Shown: in pieces, positions 44,216 to 55,649 of the stretch
Position numbering within the stretch: the stretch's first letter is position 1
Layout of the letters: every line of letters begins with the position of its first letter
From: Bimuria novae-zelandiae CBS 107.79
Taxonomy: Eukaryota > Ascomycota > Dothideomycetes > Pleosporales > Didymosphaeriaceae
Direction: 5' to 3'
Assembly: GCA_010015655.1 (NCBI GenBank)
Contig: ML976733.1
Coordinates: forward strand, 74,885 to 138,884
Length of the DNA stretch: 64,000 bases
Program-made: the position numbers and the translations under genes
Notes under the pieces: model-generated
The model's database searches: none
Told to the model about the DNA's origin: nothing
The model's input: only the letters and a program-made list of their open reading frames with translations

Positions 44216-44696
44216 CGAGGCGTTGTACAGTAGTCTTGCAGGCAAATGTACATTCACCAGCGGAAAGGAGCTAGCGTCGTGTTGTGCTCGCGACATGATT
44301 TCCTAACACGGCGCGGTCGTGCATCAAAAAACACGACAGCAGAGCGTTACATAGATGGTGTTTTTGCGGCATTTTTTGTATCTGGAGTTAAGCCGGAGGC
44401 TCGTCGCTCCCGGTGCTTCGGTGATAGGCGTCGTGTTTGGGCGATGACGCTGCACCTGCAAGCGTTCTTGGGCCACTGGCTGGTACAGGGCTGATAGTGT
44501 GGGAGAGGGACAGAGAGACCACATTTCGATGGAACGCATAAGCCCGAGCGCTCAACCCTACAATCCCGCATCCCGCCCTGGACCCTTTTAGTATCCTTCC
44601 CCGACCGACGCAGAGAAAAGCGCATGCCTTGGGTTGTTCTGTCGCTTCTAATTGCCCTTCAACAGCACCTCCTGTAGAGCGTCGTCCAGTGCATCC
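43885..44696. other. Intergenic region with a long poly-G run
   Basis: 812 bp of non-coding sequence between the IF3-like gene and EFR3, including the 52-G run at 44164-44215. Frames reading poly-glycine or poly-proline across the run are artefacts of the homopolymer. The right part is the EFR3 promoter. Confidence 0.5.
44164..44215. repeat. Poly-G homopolymer of 52 bases
   Basis: An uninterrupted run of 52 G residues is read directly from the sequence, flanked by GCATGCACTC and CGAGGCG. It lies between genes, 480 bp upstream of EFR3. The exact length may be affected by sequencing slippage. Confidence 0.9.
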
Positions 44697-47600
44697 ATGA
44701 ACGCGGCGCGGGAGGCGTGCCGGCCAAAGCATCAGGTGCTGGTGCTCAAGTGCTACCCCAAGTTTATCAAGAACAATGTCGAGGTCAAGGCCAACTCGTC
44801 GGAGCTGAGCTACCTGCTGTACTATGCGAGCACGCGCCGCAGCAAGCTGCAGAAGGTGGGCGACTTTCTGGACAAGCGCACGACGTCCGACGTGTGGAAG
44901 GTCCGCACGGGGTACGCATGATACTGTTTATTATTTTGTTGCCATGTTTCTGACTATCGCAGAAACGTCCAGGTCACGCTGCAGATCCTCAAGGCGCTCA
45001 TCGAGAAATGCCCGCGCGACCTGCCCCTCTACGCCGCCGCCGTGCTGCGCAGCCTGCGCACCATCCTCAAGTCCAACGACGTGGCCATGGTCGAGCAGTC
45101 GGTGCCAACCTTCGAGGCCCTGTGCGCCCACCAGGACCCCGCCAGCCTCGCCGCCGACCCGGACTACGTCAACCAGTACGAGGAGGTGGTGCAGCTGTAT
45201 GCCCACTTTGCGTCCAAGAAGACCATCAAGGCGGGCAAGGCACCCGTGAGCTGGCCCGTCGCCATCCGCTTCCGCAAGTCGGGCCTGCACGCGCTCAAGG
45301 CCGTCGCCGCTTCCGAGTCGCTCGGCTCCGAGACGGGCGGCCAGCCCGCTGTCATCATACCCGTCATTCTGCTGAACGTGTATTCGGAATCCGGCGAGTA
45401 CCTGCGCCGGCTGCAAAGGCGCGAGAGTGAGAAGGAGGAGCACGAGAAGGTCGACCACCAACAACGCCGGCGGCAAAGCATATCTACCGTGCGCACCACA
45501 GATGAAGAGGAGGCCGATCCGGTCGCCGCATCGGGCACGACCGAGGAGGCAGACCAGCTTGCCGAAGAGGAGGCCGGCATGGTCGCCTTGGAAGCACTGC
45601 GGCATATTTTCCTGGGCGTCAACCGTGGACACCTGCGACTCGCGACCTCCGCCGTGCTCAAGTTCGTCGGAAGCCACGTGAAGCCGCAGGAACAACTGCA
45701 AAACAACGGAGTCGGAGATTGGGCAACGACCCTCATGACCATGGTCTGCTCGTGGGCGCCTGTCCAAGACAGATACGCCATCCTGGTGAGCACCGTGGAC
45801 GCCCTCGTGCGCAGCCCCATCGTGGAGAACGACCTCGAACGCCAACTCATCCTCGCCACTATCATTAATCATCTCCTTGGATCTTCTATCAATTTCATCG
45901 GACTCAGCGTCATGGATGTACTAATCGGTCTCATTTCTCACACGTTATTACTCTTGCAACTTGGTGGCCCTGGAACCTCCATAACACCGCACCAGCAGCA
46001 ATCCACCTCGGTGCTCTCCCAAAAAGACGTTGCGACTCCAAAAACGTCCGGAAGTTTGGGCGGCGTGGTCATAGAATTGGTCAAGGAGCCTTCGCAATTA
46101 CGGATACAACTGCTCAATACTGTAAAACAGTGCATAGCTAGCCTTGCGGTCCACGTCTACTACACCGATCAGATCACGGACATGGTCACAGCCATCATGA
46201 ATCGGTTGAAGCCTTCAGCAATGCCTGGTACGTCTTCCGCTGCAGAAGCGATCGAAGACCCTGCTGGAACTGTAAAGTCGGTTGCGGATTCGGCAAACCT
46301 CCGGGAGCGGTCGCCGTACGTGGATGGTTTTTTCTCCTTCGAGACAGCGCGTCTGACGGCTTTGGAGACGGTGAAGAACATTATCAAGACCGCGAATACC
46401 CGGAGACCAGATGGATCCTCGGCTTCTGTTCCGCGAAGCTCGGTCAGCGTCAGAGCTTGGGAGGGTACGCAGTGGCTGCTGCGCGACCCCAGTGGACCCG
46501 TCCGAAAAAGTTACGTCGAGGCTCTCGTCACTTGGCTGACACTGGAAAAGAAGAGAGAAGATCTGAAATACGTAGACGATTATCGCAGGAAAGAGAAGGA
46601 GAACGACAAGGGTGCGCTCGCAAGGCGCGCTGTTTCTAATGCTTCGCAAAGAGAAAAGTCCCCTAGGAGAGGGAAAAACACGTTTCTTGCTTTATTACAT
46701 CTTGCCGTATACGAAAACGCTTTGCAGTACGTCGACTCGGAGCCGGATCTGTTATTACTTCACCTTCTTTTAACCACCCTCGTCAACAAGCTTGGTGTCA
46801 ATGCCATCCGGACTGGGCTGCCAATGATTATGCGACTACAGGAAGACATTTCGTCCATCGAAAACCCTGGCGCAAAGGTGCGAATAGGCAGCTTGGTCCA
46901 TGGCTATCTCTGGGCTCTGAGTATGGCTCTAGACTTCGAGATATCCGGTGTTGGAAGGATGATTCACTCCGAGATTTCTAGGCGAAATGAGCAGGGCATA
47001 TGGGTCAAGAGCATTCGTGTTCCTCCGATGCCATTGGAGAGGATAGAAACACCTCACTCTGAACCGGCGAAGCTACCAGCCGACCTGGTTGAAACAGAGG
47101 CTCTAAAACCATTCGACAACCGCGACGCTCTTGTCGACAAGATTGCCGATGGGTATAGCCACTCTCTGCACTCTCCTTCGTCCAGTCCACCGGCCTCGCC
47201 GGGTCGATCTATATCGGCAAATGCGTTCCCAGCTCGCTCCATGTCTACCGCAATGACTGCTCCTGCAACCCTGCAACCGCCGCCCCAGCTTTCCTACAAG
47301 GTCAAAGAAGATCTTCTTGCCGACTGGAGCCGAGAGGTCTGTCTAGCGACAAATACCAAGGACCCTTCGTCGGCTTCCATGACGGGCTCACGGACCGCGG
47401 CTTCAAAGAATAACTACCTTGGCGTCACGATTCCGAATGGGAACCTCGACAGCGCTGCAAATTCCCCCGTCCATTCGCCTCGACGCGCCCATAGTAGGCC
47501 TCCTTCGATGGCCTACGGCCTCGTCGGCCGCGTAGCTTCTCCCCACCAGCACCACAGCCCGTCGCGAACCCCGGGTAGCAACTCCTCCGTGCGCTCCACC

Positions 47601-48272
47601 GTGCGCGTAGACGACCTCAAACGCGCCCTCTCCGGCTCAGCACCGCGCACCTCGTACTCCATGCGCGCGCCTAGCTACCGCAACCCTACCTCCTCCGTCG
47701 ACTCCTCTGCGTCCGAGTCCATGGTTAGCGTCCACAGCCTCTCGGACTCCTCCTTCGTCACCGCAGACCCTAGTGCAGCTCAACCGCTCCAGTCCCCTTC
47801 TACCCCCGCCGCGACACAGACGCCTACCACACCGACGCGCCCCGCATCTGGCACTATAGGCTCGAACTCCCCGCCGTCGCCGAATAACGCACAGTTCGCC
47901 CGCGCCCACGCGTACTCCAGAAACGCTGTACCTCCTGTCCCGCCCATACCCGACGCCCTCCGCGAGAAGAGCCTCAGCCCCGCGGGCGACCGTCCGAAGA
48001 CAGCGCCAGGGGGTCCCAGCGCCGCCCCGAGTGCGAATGGCTCCATTGAAGTGCGGAAGAGTCGGAGCGTGAAGCGGTCGAGCCAAGCTACCCCCAAGAG
48101 TGTGGGGAGGAGCCTGTCTAGGGGGGGAGGCGCGAATGGGAATGGAACTGGGTGGGGTGAGGCGGCGAGGGGGAGGAAGAGTAAGAAGCCGGATTTTAGC
48201 GGGTTTTTGGAAAGTATTGATGTTGGTGGGGAGGAGGAGGGGGAAGGGAGGGTGGCGAGGGCGCCTTATTAG
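44697..48272 (+). CDS. EFR3: EFR3-like plasma-membrane scaffold of the PI4-kinase complex
   Basis: The model is join(44697..44911,44963..48272), 1,174 residues. The 51-bp intron (GTACGC...CTGAC...GCAG) joins DVWKVRTG to NVQVTLQILKALIEKCPRDL. The start MNAAREACRPKHQVLVLKCY is the conserved Efr3 N terminus with basic residues and cysteines. An HEAT-like helical region extends to about residue 720, with FETARLTALETVKNIIKTAN near 435. The C-terminal 400 residues are serine- and proline-rich and disordered, ending in a basic segment (KSRSVKRSSQATPKSVGR). In yeast Efr3 binds the plasma membrane and, with Ypp1, recruits the PI4-kinase Stt4 to make PI4P. The disordered tail is rich in S/T-P sites, which suggests control by phosphorylation. 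The gene is intact. Confidence 0.92.
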
Positions 48273-48659
48273 TGCTTTCGTTGACCTTTATCTCGGAAGA
48301 GGTGTGTGGGGTGATGTGTTCGTTTGTTTTGTGAGATTGGTGCGTTTTGCTCGATATCCCAGCAGCGGTGCTTGTATGGGGATTCTTTTTGGGGGGGGGG
48401 GGACCTTCGGCGAAATTGCGCGTTGTATTATACGGGCCTGAGAGGATAAAAGGTCTAATGGGGTGTATAGGGGTGGAAGTAATACTAGACACTATCCATA
48501 ATACGTGTGTTTGCACACAATCCTTAAGCCATATTTCTCCCATTCCACGTGCACTCCCTGATATAAGGTACTACGATCTATATACTATCCCCATGTTCCA
48601 TTTCAGTCCACCTACTCACACCCCCTCCCTCCTACCTACCCTAGCTGCTATATATATAT
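48273..48659. other. Intergenic region between EFR3 and the MFS transporter
   Basis: 387 bp where two convergent genes end. It holds a 12-G run at 48391-48402 and AT-rich tracts (CTATATATATATTT near 48650) suited to 3' ends. No gene is seen. Confidence 0.45.
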
Positions 48660-50810
48660 TTACGCCCCACGCTCGCCAAAGAACCTCACATACGCCCTTC
48701 CTACCCAGCGCCGGTTTAGCTTGCCAAAAACGTACATCGGCACGCATGTAACGAAGCCGCACACAGTGACGATGCCCCAGACGCGACACATGTGCGCGGG
48801 ACCACGGGTGGCTACGAACTCGTTTATGAAGGTTGAAAAGGCGTAGAAGAGGAAGTTTTTTAGCATCATTTGCAGGATGAAGAGTTCGGTTGCGAAGGTG
48901 GGGAAGGCGTCGCTGGAAGGGCGTTAGCAGAAGTTCGACCGCCGCGGGGGAAGGGTGGTTGTTGTTTGGGATAAGTTAGGTGGGGAGAGGGAAGAATGGT
49001 GAGGGCGGCGAGGGGTATATGAAAAGGGGGGGCTAGAAAATATGCGCAGGAACTAGATGGGTGGGGGACAGGTATGGAGGCGGGTTAAATAGGGAAAGGG
49101 AGTTAGGGGATACGCACAGGATGTATAACCCGGTGGACGTCCCCGCGACGCTCGTACCGAAACACACAGCACCGTAGCAGAACGAGCACAGATATACGCC
49201 GCCGTGGAGGAACGGGTGGTCCAGCGCCCACGCGAAGACGAACCACCCGATGCTGAGTAGTGTGACGGCGAGGATGTTTACGGGGATGCGAAACTCGGGC
49301 TCGTACACGCCGGCGTTCTTGCGTGCGAGCGTCTTGGCGGAGAGGTCGCACAAAGGCCCGGAGACGACGCCGAGAATGCCACCGATGAGCGCGCCGGTGA
49401 AGAAGTACCCGTTTTGCGAGACGGTGAGGGAGTATGGGGGTGGGGAGAAGATTTGAGCGAGCGTGTAGGCTGTGCCGACGAAAAAAGACTAGGGGGGTTA
49501 GTCGCAGCGTGGGAGGACTCAAGATGGGGAACCATGAGAGTAGAGGGTTCTGTGAGAATATGGGACGTGTATAGGATGATGAGAGCACAAATAGATAGGC
49601 GAACGTACAATCAAGATGGCGGCGACGAGGGTGATCCATATAATAGCAGGATTGAGCAGGTGCACGAAGATGCGACCGAGGAGCTTGAATACGTTTTCGT
49701 GGTTGTAGACGCCGGATGTGAGGCGTAGGTCTTGCGCGAAGGTGCGTTTGGGAATGGTTGGCGTCGTGGTGGATGGGCTGGGCTCGGGGGTGATGGAATG
49801 GGTGCTTGCTTCGACCTTTTCCTGGACGGCAAGTGGTTCGCGGTTGGCTATTACAGTGGTTTTGCAGGCCTCTTCGCGCCGGAACTGTGTCTCGGGGATG
49901 AACAAGATGGAGCAGACGAAGCCGAAGAGTTGCAGAGGTAGGAGCACGACAAACAGGTTCCGCGCGCCGAGCACTTCGAACATGTGGCCTGCGCAGATGG
50001 AGACGAAGGAGGCCAGACACGCCGTCGTGAGCACGAGTAGTGAGGTGCGTATTCCGCGCTGGTGCAAGAAGAACATGTCGCCGACAGCTGCCACGGCGAG
50101 CGATTCGTAGGCTGTGGTACCGAGTCCTTGGATCATGCGTCCTGCGAGGAGCACGTCGTAGGATTTAGAAAGACTAGATTGACCAAAGCCGGCGATGCAA
50201 ATGCCTGTACCGATCGCGCCGAAGAGGCTGGCGAAGAGGAACTGTGGACGTTTCCCATATTTCTCTGCGAGGACGGATACGACGGGTCTGGTGGGGAAAA
50301 ATTAGTTCTCTCCAGAAGATTAATACAGTCGAATGGAGATCAATGTACCCAAGCGCACCGACGACCAGGAGCTGGTAGCCGGAAAGTTCTGCTATATGTT
50401 TTACAGGAACTTCGAGTTGCGTAGCTAATGCAACGGTCGCAGGGGCTATCATTGGCCCGGGGCAGGCGGCGAATATGATACTGTTGAAGAATATGACTAT
50501 GAAGGCAATCTCACGCTTCCACGCTGGCCAAAGCTGAATGACATTAGAAGTTTGATACGGTATCTTGGATGTACTCACGAGTGGATCATTTGGGTCCTCA
50601 GATGGTTGTGGAACAAGGACGATCACTTGTTTCTAGGGCGTCTTCAGTAACGTAGCTTCGTGGGTAGAGCATTGGACCAACCTTCCCCATTCCATGCTTG
50701 AAGTGCGCATGCTCAAGCTGATGCTCAACGCTTGTGTTCGCAATGTCAACCAAGTACACCGTCCCTGGTGGCTGCTCGTTCGACTTTGGCTCGATGATTC
50801 CGAGCGCCAT
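48660..50810 (-). CDS. MFS transporter of the drug:H+ antiporter type
   Basis: The model is complement(join(48660..48912,49118..49488,49609..50287,50349..50533,50579..50632,50682..50810)), 556 residues. The five introns are 49, 45, 61, 120 and 205 bp; all keep the frame. The first donor (GTTGGT) is the least typical. The joined start reads HFKHGMGKKQVIVLVPQPSE then DPNDPLLWPAWKREIAF, where fungal DHA proteins usually have PNDPxNW. Motif A-like GALGPVVSVLAEKYGKRPQF lies between TM2 and TM3, and GRMIQGLGTTAYESLAVAAV in TM4. A charged central loop of about 75 residues follows TM6, then a second half of six hydrophobic segments (SFFVGTAYTLAQIF, LIGGILGVVSGPL, GTSVAGTSTGLYIL). The N-terminal tail is long and cytosolic. 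Substrate is unknown; relatives export or import small organic molecules. Confidence 0.88.
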
Positions 50811-51779
50811 TGTGCTCTTGTTATACTTTTAGACTCCTATCCCTCTTTTTGCTATTCGAAAAGGACGCCTCCGGAGAGTTTGAGATCCCAGCAGGACTGG
50901 GATCCCCGTCGCTTTAAATATTTCTGCCCTGGATCGCTAGCCATGACTTTACCCCTAGTTTATAGCATATGGCAGATGTTCACAATGCTAGCTTCGTATG
51001 CACCAAAGTCTTGCCAAGCGGTCTCGATGATACATGAGTGGTCGTTCGTTGAATGGCTTTAGACGATGTTAATCTGCCGAAGACCCCGCGATGCGGAGAG
51101 ATGCATGTTGTACATGGAAACGCTGTGCTGCAAGCAGACGTCAAGGATGTTGAGCGAATCATAATGGGATTACAATACAGGTTTATGAGGGGTAGATTGG
51201 TTGCGAGTGAGAAGTACGAGTAACGTGGTACTTGTCTCTCGGAAGGAAGGAGCGATCCGGGCCGTCATGCTTCCGATGCGAAGCGGTAAAGCTTCAGTAA
51301 TAGCTTAGAATCTCGCATGCTGTAAAATTGCTTTCAAAAGTGGGATGAAGGATGGTGTTTTGTTGCAGTGTTGTGAAACATCCTGGTGAAGTTCACTGCC
51401 CCACATTGTGACGGAAAGGGGAAGGCGCCTGACCGTGCATCCCGAGGTCTCCTCTCGACGCCTGCTCAGAGGAACCGTCGCGAACATCAACATAGACTAC
51501 CAGAGAACGTCCACCCGATCCCGTGGGTGATAAGTTGCTACAATGCGATAATGCTCACCCTATATCGCACGACGACATCAACTGTGGCGTACCTTCTCTA
51601 ATTATAGGGGGATTATCGAGCGGCTATAAAGGTCCCGAGAATATCACACGATGGTGATCAGTGAGCATTAAGATAAGAGCTAGGTTCGAAGACGTCCTTT
51701 CGAGGAGTAGAGCGGAATATTCTGGATGACAACATGGACATGCATCAGGACGAAGAAGGCCAAGAGAGTATTAGCGCTA
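50811..51779. other. Gene-free right margin of the main island
   Basis: The MFS promoter occupies the left part. The rest is normal-GC sequence without a recognisable gene, and composition shifts abruptly to AT-rich at about 51770-51790. A short perfect inverted repeat (GATCCCAG...CTGGGATC) lies near 50884-50904. Confidence 0.45.
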
Positions 51780-54430
51780 ATAGGACGTTATAGGGTATAA
51801 GTATAGACCTAAATAAAGTCTAAATAATTTAAGAATAAAGCTACTAACTTTAGTAAAAAGAGTTTAGAGCTTTATAGGCTTTATAAACTTTTATTAAAGA
51901 TTTATATAAGACTTCGTTAGCATAGTAAGCCCCCTTATAAAGCTTACTAGTAAAGGAGTAGAATTTATTTAGAAATAAGAATAGTAGTACGTATTTAACT
52001 TCCTAAAGATAGTATTTTATATAGACCCTACGCTAGCCTATTTTAATCCTAAATAAGAATTAGTGCTAAAAGTAGACGCCTTTAGCTAGTTCACTAGAAG
52101 ATACTTCTTTTAATATAATAATAATAGGATTCCACGTCTAGTAGCTTACTTTTTAGCGAAGAATAGCCTAGCAGAATATAACTACGCTATCTATAATAAA
52201 GAGATACTTATAGTTATTAAATACGTAAATAAATAAGACTATATATATAAGCGGTAAAGTACCTTGCGATTTACATTAAGTATAAGAACTTCACCTATTT
52301 CGCTACTAAATAAAGGTTAGATAAACAACACGTTTAGTAGATAGATATACTTAGCTATATTAATATATTATTTATATATAGACTAGGGTTAGTAAACTCT
52401 AAGGCAAACGGCCTCTCTTAAAGGGACTAAAACTTACTAAAAAATAATAAAGATAATAGATTAAAGTTAAGGCACTTTACGTTGTTTTTTTAAAAAATAA
52501 CTTAAAATATTTTATCCTTTAAACATCTACTACTATAAAGGAACCTAACTATATTAAAATAGATAAAGACCTCGTGCTTGCTTACCTAATACGTCCTAAA
52601 TTACTTATATTAACTTATTAAGGAGGCGATAACCCTGCTTAATAACGTAAACTAGACTTTAATACTATATAGCAAGAGGCAGAATACGATAAAAATAGTA
52701 TATATAGTAAAATAAAGGCCTATGTTAAGAACAGGCTTAGGAAGTTCGAACCTAGGTAGAAGTTATCTATTAGTATCTTAGAATATAATATAGATAACTA
52801 AGGGTACCTATACTATAAATTAAAATAATAAGTACTAAAATTAGAACTTATATTAATATAGCTAATAGTAGTCGCGCATAGTTTTCTAGCTTTAAAATAT
52901 TTAAGATAATAAAATACCTACAAGATTTTTACTTAAGACTACGTTTTTTAGGGATGTCTAACTAAGTAAAGTAATATATTAAGAACTATAATATTTATAA
53001 AAAAAACTAAACTGTAAAGAGAAGCAAAATATAGCCTGCTAAAGCTCTTATTACTACTTAAATAAGGATAAAAGGATATTACGATAGACTTTATTATTAT
53101 CTTACCTAAGAGTAATAACAATATAAATATTATAATAATTATAAATAGACTTAGTAAGGATCCTAAGTTTATTAGTATCTTAAACTTTAATATACCTATA
53201 GTTATAATAGCGTTCTTTTAATATTAGGTAGTAAACTACTTCTTTCTCTTCTTTATTATATTAGACCGTGGGGGACAGTTCGTGAGCGAATTTTAGACTA
53301 TACTTTATAAATAAGCCAGCATCAACCAAAGACTGTCTATAGTAAAGCACCTAGAGACAAACGGGTAGATAGAACGAATAAACTCTATCCTTAAAGCCTA
53401 CCTTTAGGCATATTATAATTAGTAATAAGATAATTAGATAAAGTAGCTTCCTATAGCTTAAATAGCTATTAAAGGGCGAAAAGCTATATTAATAGAAGTT
53501 AGCTTATTTTTTTTTCTTATAGCTGAAATATTAAACTAGTTAAGCACTTTAGGGCACGGAGATTAGCCTTAAAGCTTAAAACTAACGTAAAAAGGCTATA
53601 ACAGTAATAATAAAGAAGTTTAAAAAGGTTTTTAACTTTGCCTAGGCAAAAATAATAATAGCCTGATAAGAATAAGAGTGCCTAGTAAACTATTCTCTTA
53701 CGTAGTAGAACTAGATATCCCGCCAAACATGTACCTAAGGTTTTATATAAATAGGCTAAAGTTAGCTTTATTAAACCTTCTCTCTAACTAAATTATTAAT
53801 AACGCTTAGCCCGAAGCAATTATATTAAAGGAGGGATAAGAGAAGTATAGTATAATTAATATATATAAAAAAACGCTAGGCTTATAAACGTGAAAAACCA
53901 AAATATCTAGTATAATAAAAAAACTACATTTAAAGAACTTAGAAACCTTATAAGAACCTTAACTAAGCTACTATATTAAATTATTTAAAAAAGTTTACTA
54001 AGCTGTATTAAAATTATAATTAAAAACTCTTAACAGGATTCTATTACGATATCCCCTAAATTAGCTTCTATTAGGGCCTAAAGGAGGCTCTACGATGCCT
54101 ACTTTACTAAGCTAAAAAACGTAGCTAAATAAAAGATATTTAAAATAAGGGCAAGAATAATATTATTAAGAAATAAAATTAAGTATTAGGTAAGACTAAG
54201 AATTAGGTTAAGAGGGAGTATAAGTAATCCTATTTACCTAAAGAAGGAAGTTAAGAAGGAACTTTAAAAAACAAAGTAACTTAAATAACCTTTAAAACTA
54301 TTAAGAATAATAAGGGAACTAAATTGTACTTATAAGAGTAAAAGTGAATCCTTATAAAAGAAGGGACCCTTAGAATCAAACCAAAGATAAGAAGAAAAGA
54401 GAAACTAGGTAAAAGAAATATCTTTAATTA
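51780..54430 (+). pseudogene. Ty3/gypsy fragment, RNase H to chromodomain region
   Basis: On the plus strand, RNase H reads VDAFS-FTRRYFFQYNNNRI then RLVAYFLAKNSLAEYNYAIY near 52065-52205. The integrase follows near 53260-53400 with DRGGQFVSEF and KHLETNGWIERINSILKAYL. A further degraded tail extends to about 54430. There is no visible reverse transcriptase start, gag or LTR pair, so it is truncated on the left at the island border. Dense TAA and TAG codons indicate heavy RIP. The pogo 3 element begins immediately to the right at a TA, so it may have inserted into this fragment. Confidence 0.82.
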
Positions 54431-54499
54431 CTAACGTAGTTTATAAACGAGCTGTCGGTATAAGCGAGTGGTCACCCTACTAATCTTCTATCGCCTTTA

Positions 54500-55284
54500 C
54501 AGCGATCTAACTTAACAACGCGATATAGTAATTATATATAATTACTATCCTAAATTAAGTAGTATCTATACTACGCTTTACACATGTTCGCGCGTTATAC
54601 TTAGTCTCTTTATAGTAGCTATAGCGCGTTAAAGTCTACTAACTGGTACTTAATTACGTCCTACCTTAACGCCTTTTACTTTTTAGCTACTACTTAATAT
54701 TATTTTAAGTAAAAATTTCCTTTACTTTTATCCTTATTAAAGTAACTTACTCTTATATCTACTTCTTTTATTACTTTTTACGTATTATAACTATTTTATT
54801 TCCCTATTTAAGCCTTGCGATCTAATCGCGTATAAGTATACTTTTATAAGCTATTATCTTAGCGCCTTTTTTAAACTAATTAAGTACTATAATAATAGAA
54901 GCAGATAATAAGCTTTTATACCTTTAAATATTATTATAAATTAATATTAATTAAGCTTCTAGCTTACGCGTATTACTTAGTATTTTAGCTTTTTAAAAGG
55001 TAACTTTTAGTAAAGGTGGTATTAGTGTACGAAGCTTAATATTAAACTTTAATATTATTACCTTTAGGTTATATAGAACTAGACTAGCGCTTCTAAAACT
55101 TGCGCAGATATTCTCCTTTATAATTAACTATATATAGGCTACGGAAAAGGCTAGTGGAAACTCTAGCTTTATAATATAGCTAATATAATTATGTATTAGG
55201 CATTTAATCTAGTAACTATACACGCGCTTTAATAGCGACAAGTAATTAATATTAAGTAATTATAAGAGATATAATAAATATAGT
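54500..55284 (-). pseudogene. Pogo 3 transposase, C-terminal piece (by position)
   Basis: This is the part of the element left of the copia insertion. The sequence is so AT-rich that single motifs are not readable with confidence. The assignment rests on the flanking terminal repeats and the orientation of the N-terminal piece. Confidence 0.5.
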
Positions 55285-55553
55285 TGTCGGGAGGACTTGT
55301 TGCACTAGTGCTAAAAGGAAATACTTGATAACGAGTTATATTGGGTTGATTGATGCTTGATTTCTCGTTCTATCTACTGAGGAGTGAAGTATATCGCGGG
55401 GTATGGAAGCTAGTCCCATATGGGGTTCGCTCCATACACATAGTGTTTTGCAACACGATAGAGGCCTTAATAACTATTAACAGAATGCTCGCTCCTCTGC
55501 ACACGCACCTTCCTTGTAACATGCCTAAGGCCATTAAAGTTATTAATCTAATA
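55285..55553 (-). repeat. 3' LTR of copia element 2
   Basis: 269 bp. It keeps the intact TGTCGGG end but has AATCTAATA at the other end where the partner has AATCCGACA. Confidence 0.93.
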
Positions 55554-55649
55554 CTAGAAGTCTTTTCTTTCTTAATATTAAATGCGCTAGGTAGAGAGTA
55601 TCGGCCTTTGCACCTAGCCCTTAACTTAGACTATTACCTTATTACTATT

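Noticed and set aside
44059..44306. Open frames across the poly-G run encoding poly-glycine or poly-proline proteins
   Set aside because: The frames exist only because a 52-G run has no stop codons. The flanks have no coding character and no homology I recognise.
44931..45872. 313-codon minus-strand frame opposite EFR3
   Set aside because: Antisense shadow of a strongly conserved coding exon; composition and lack of known motifs argue against a gene.
49103..50020. 305-codon arginine- and histidine-rich minus-strand frame
   Set aside because: It is a shifted frame through the MFS transporter exons and introns; the correct frame has membrane segments and consistent splice sites.
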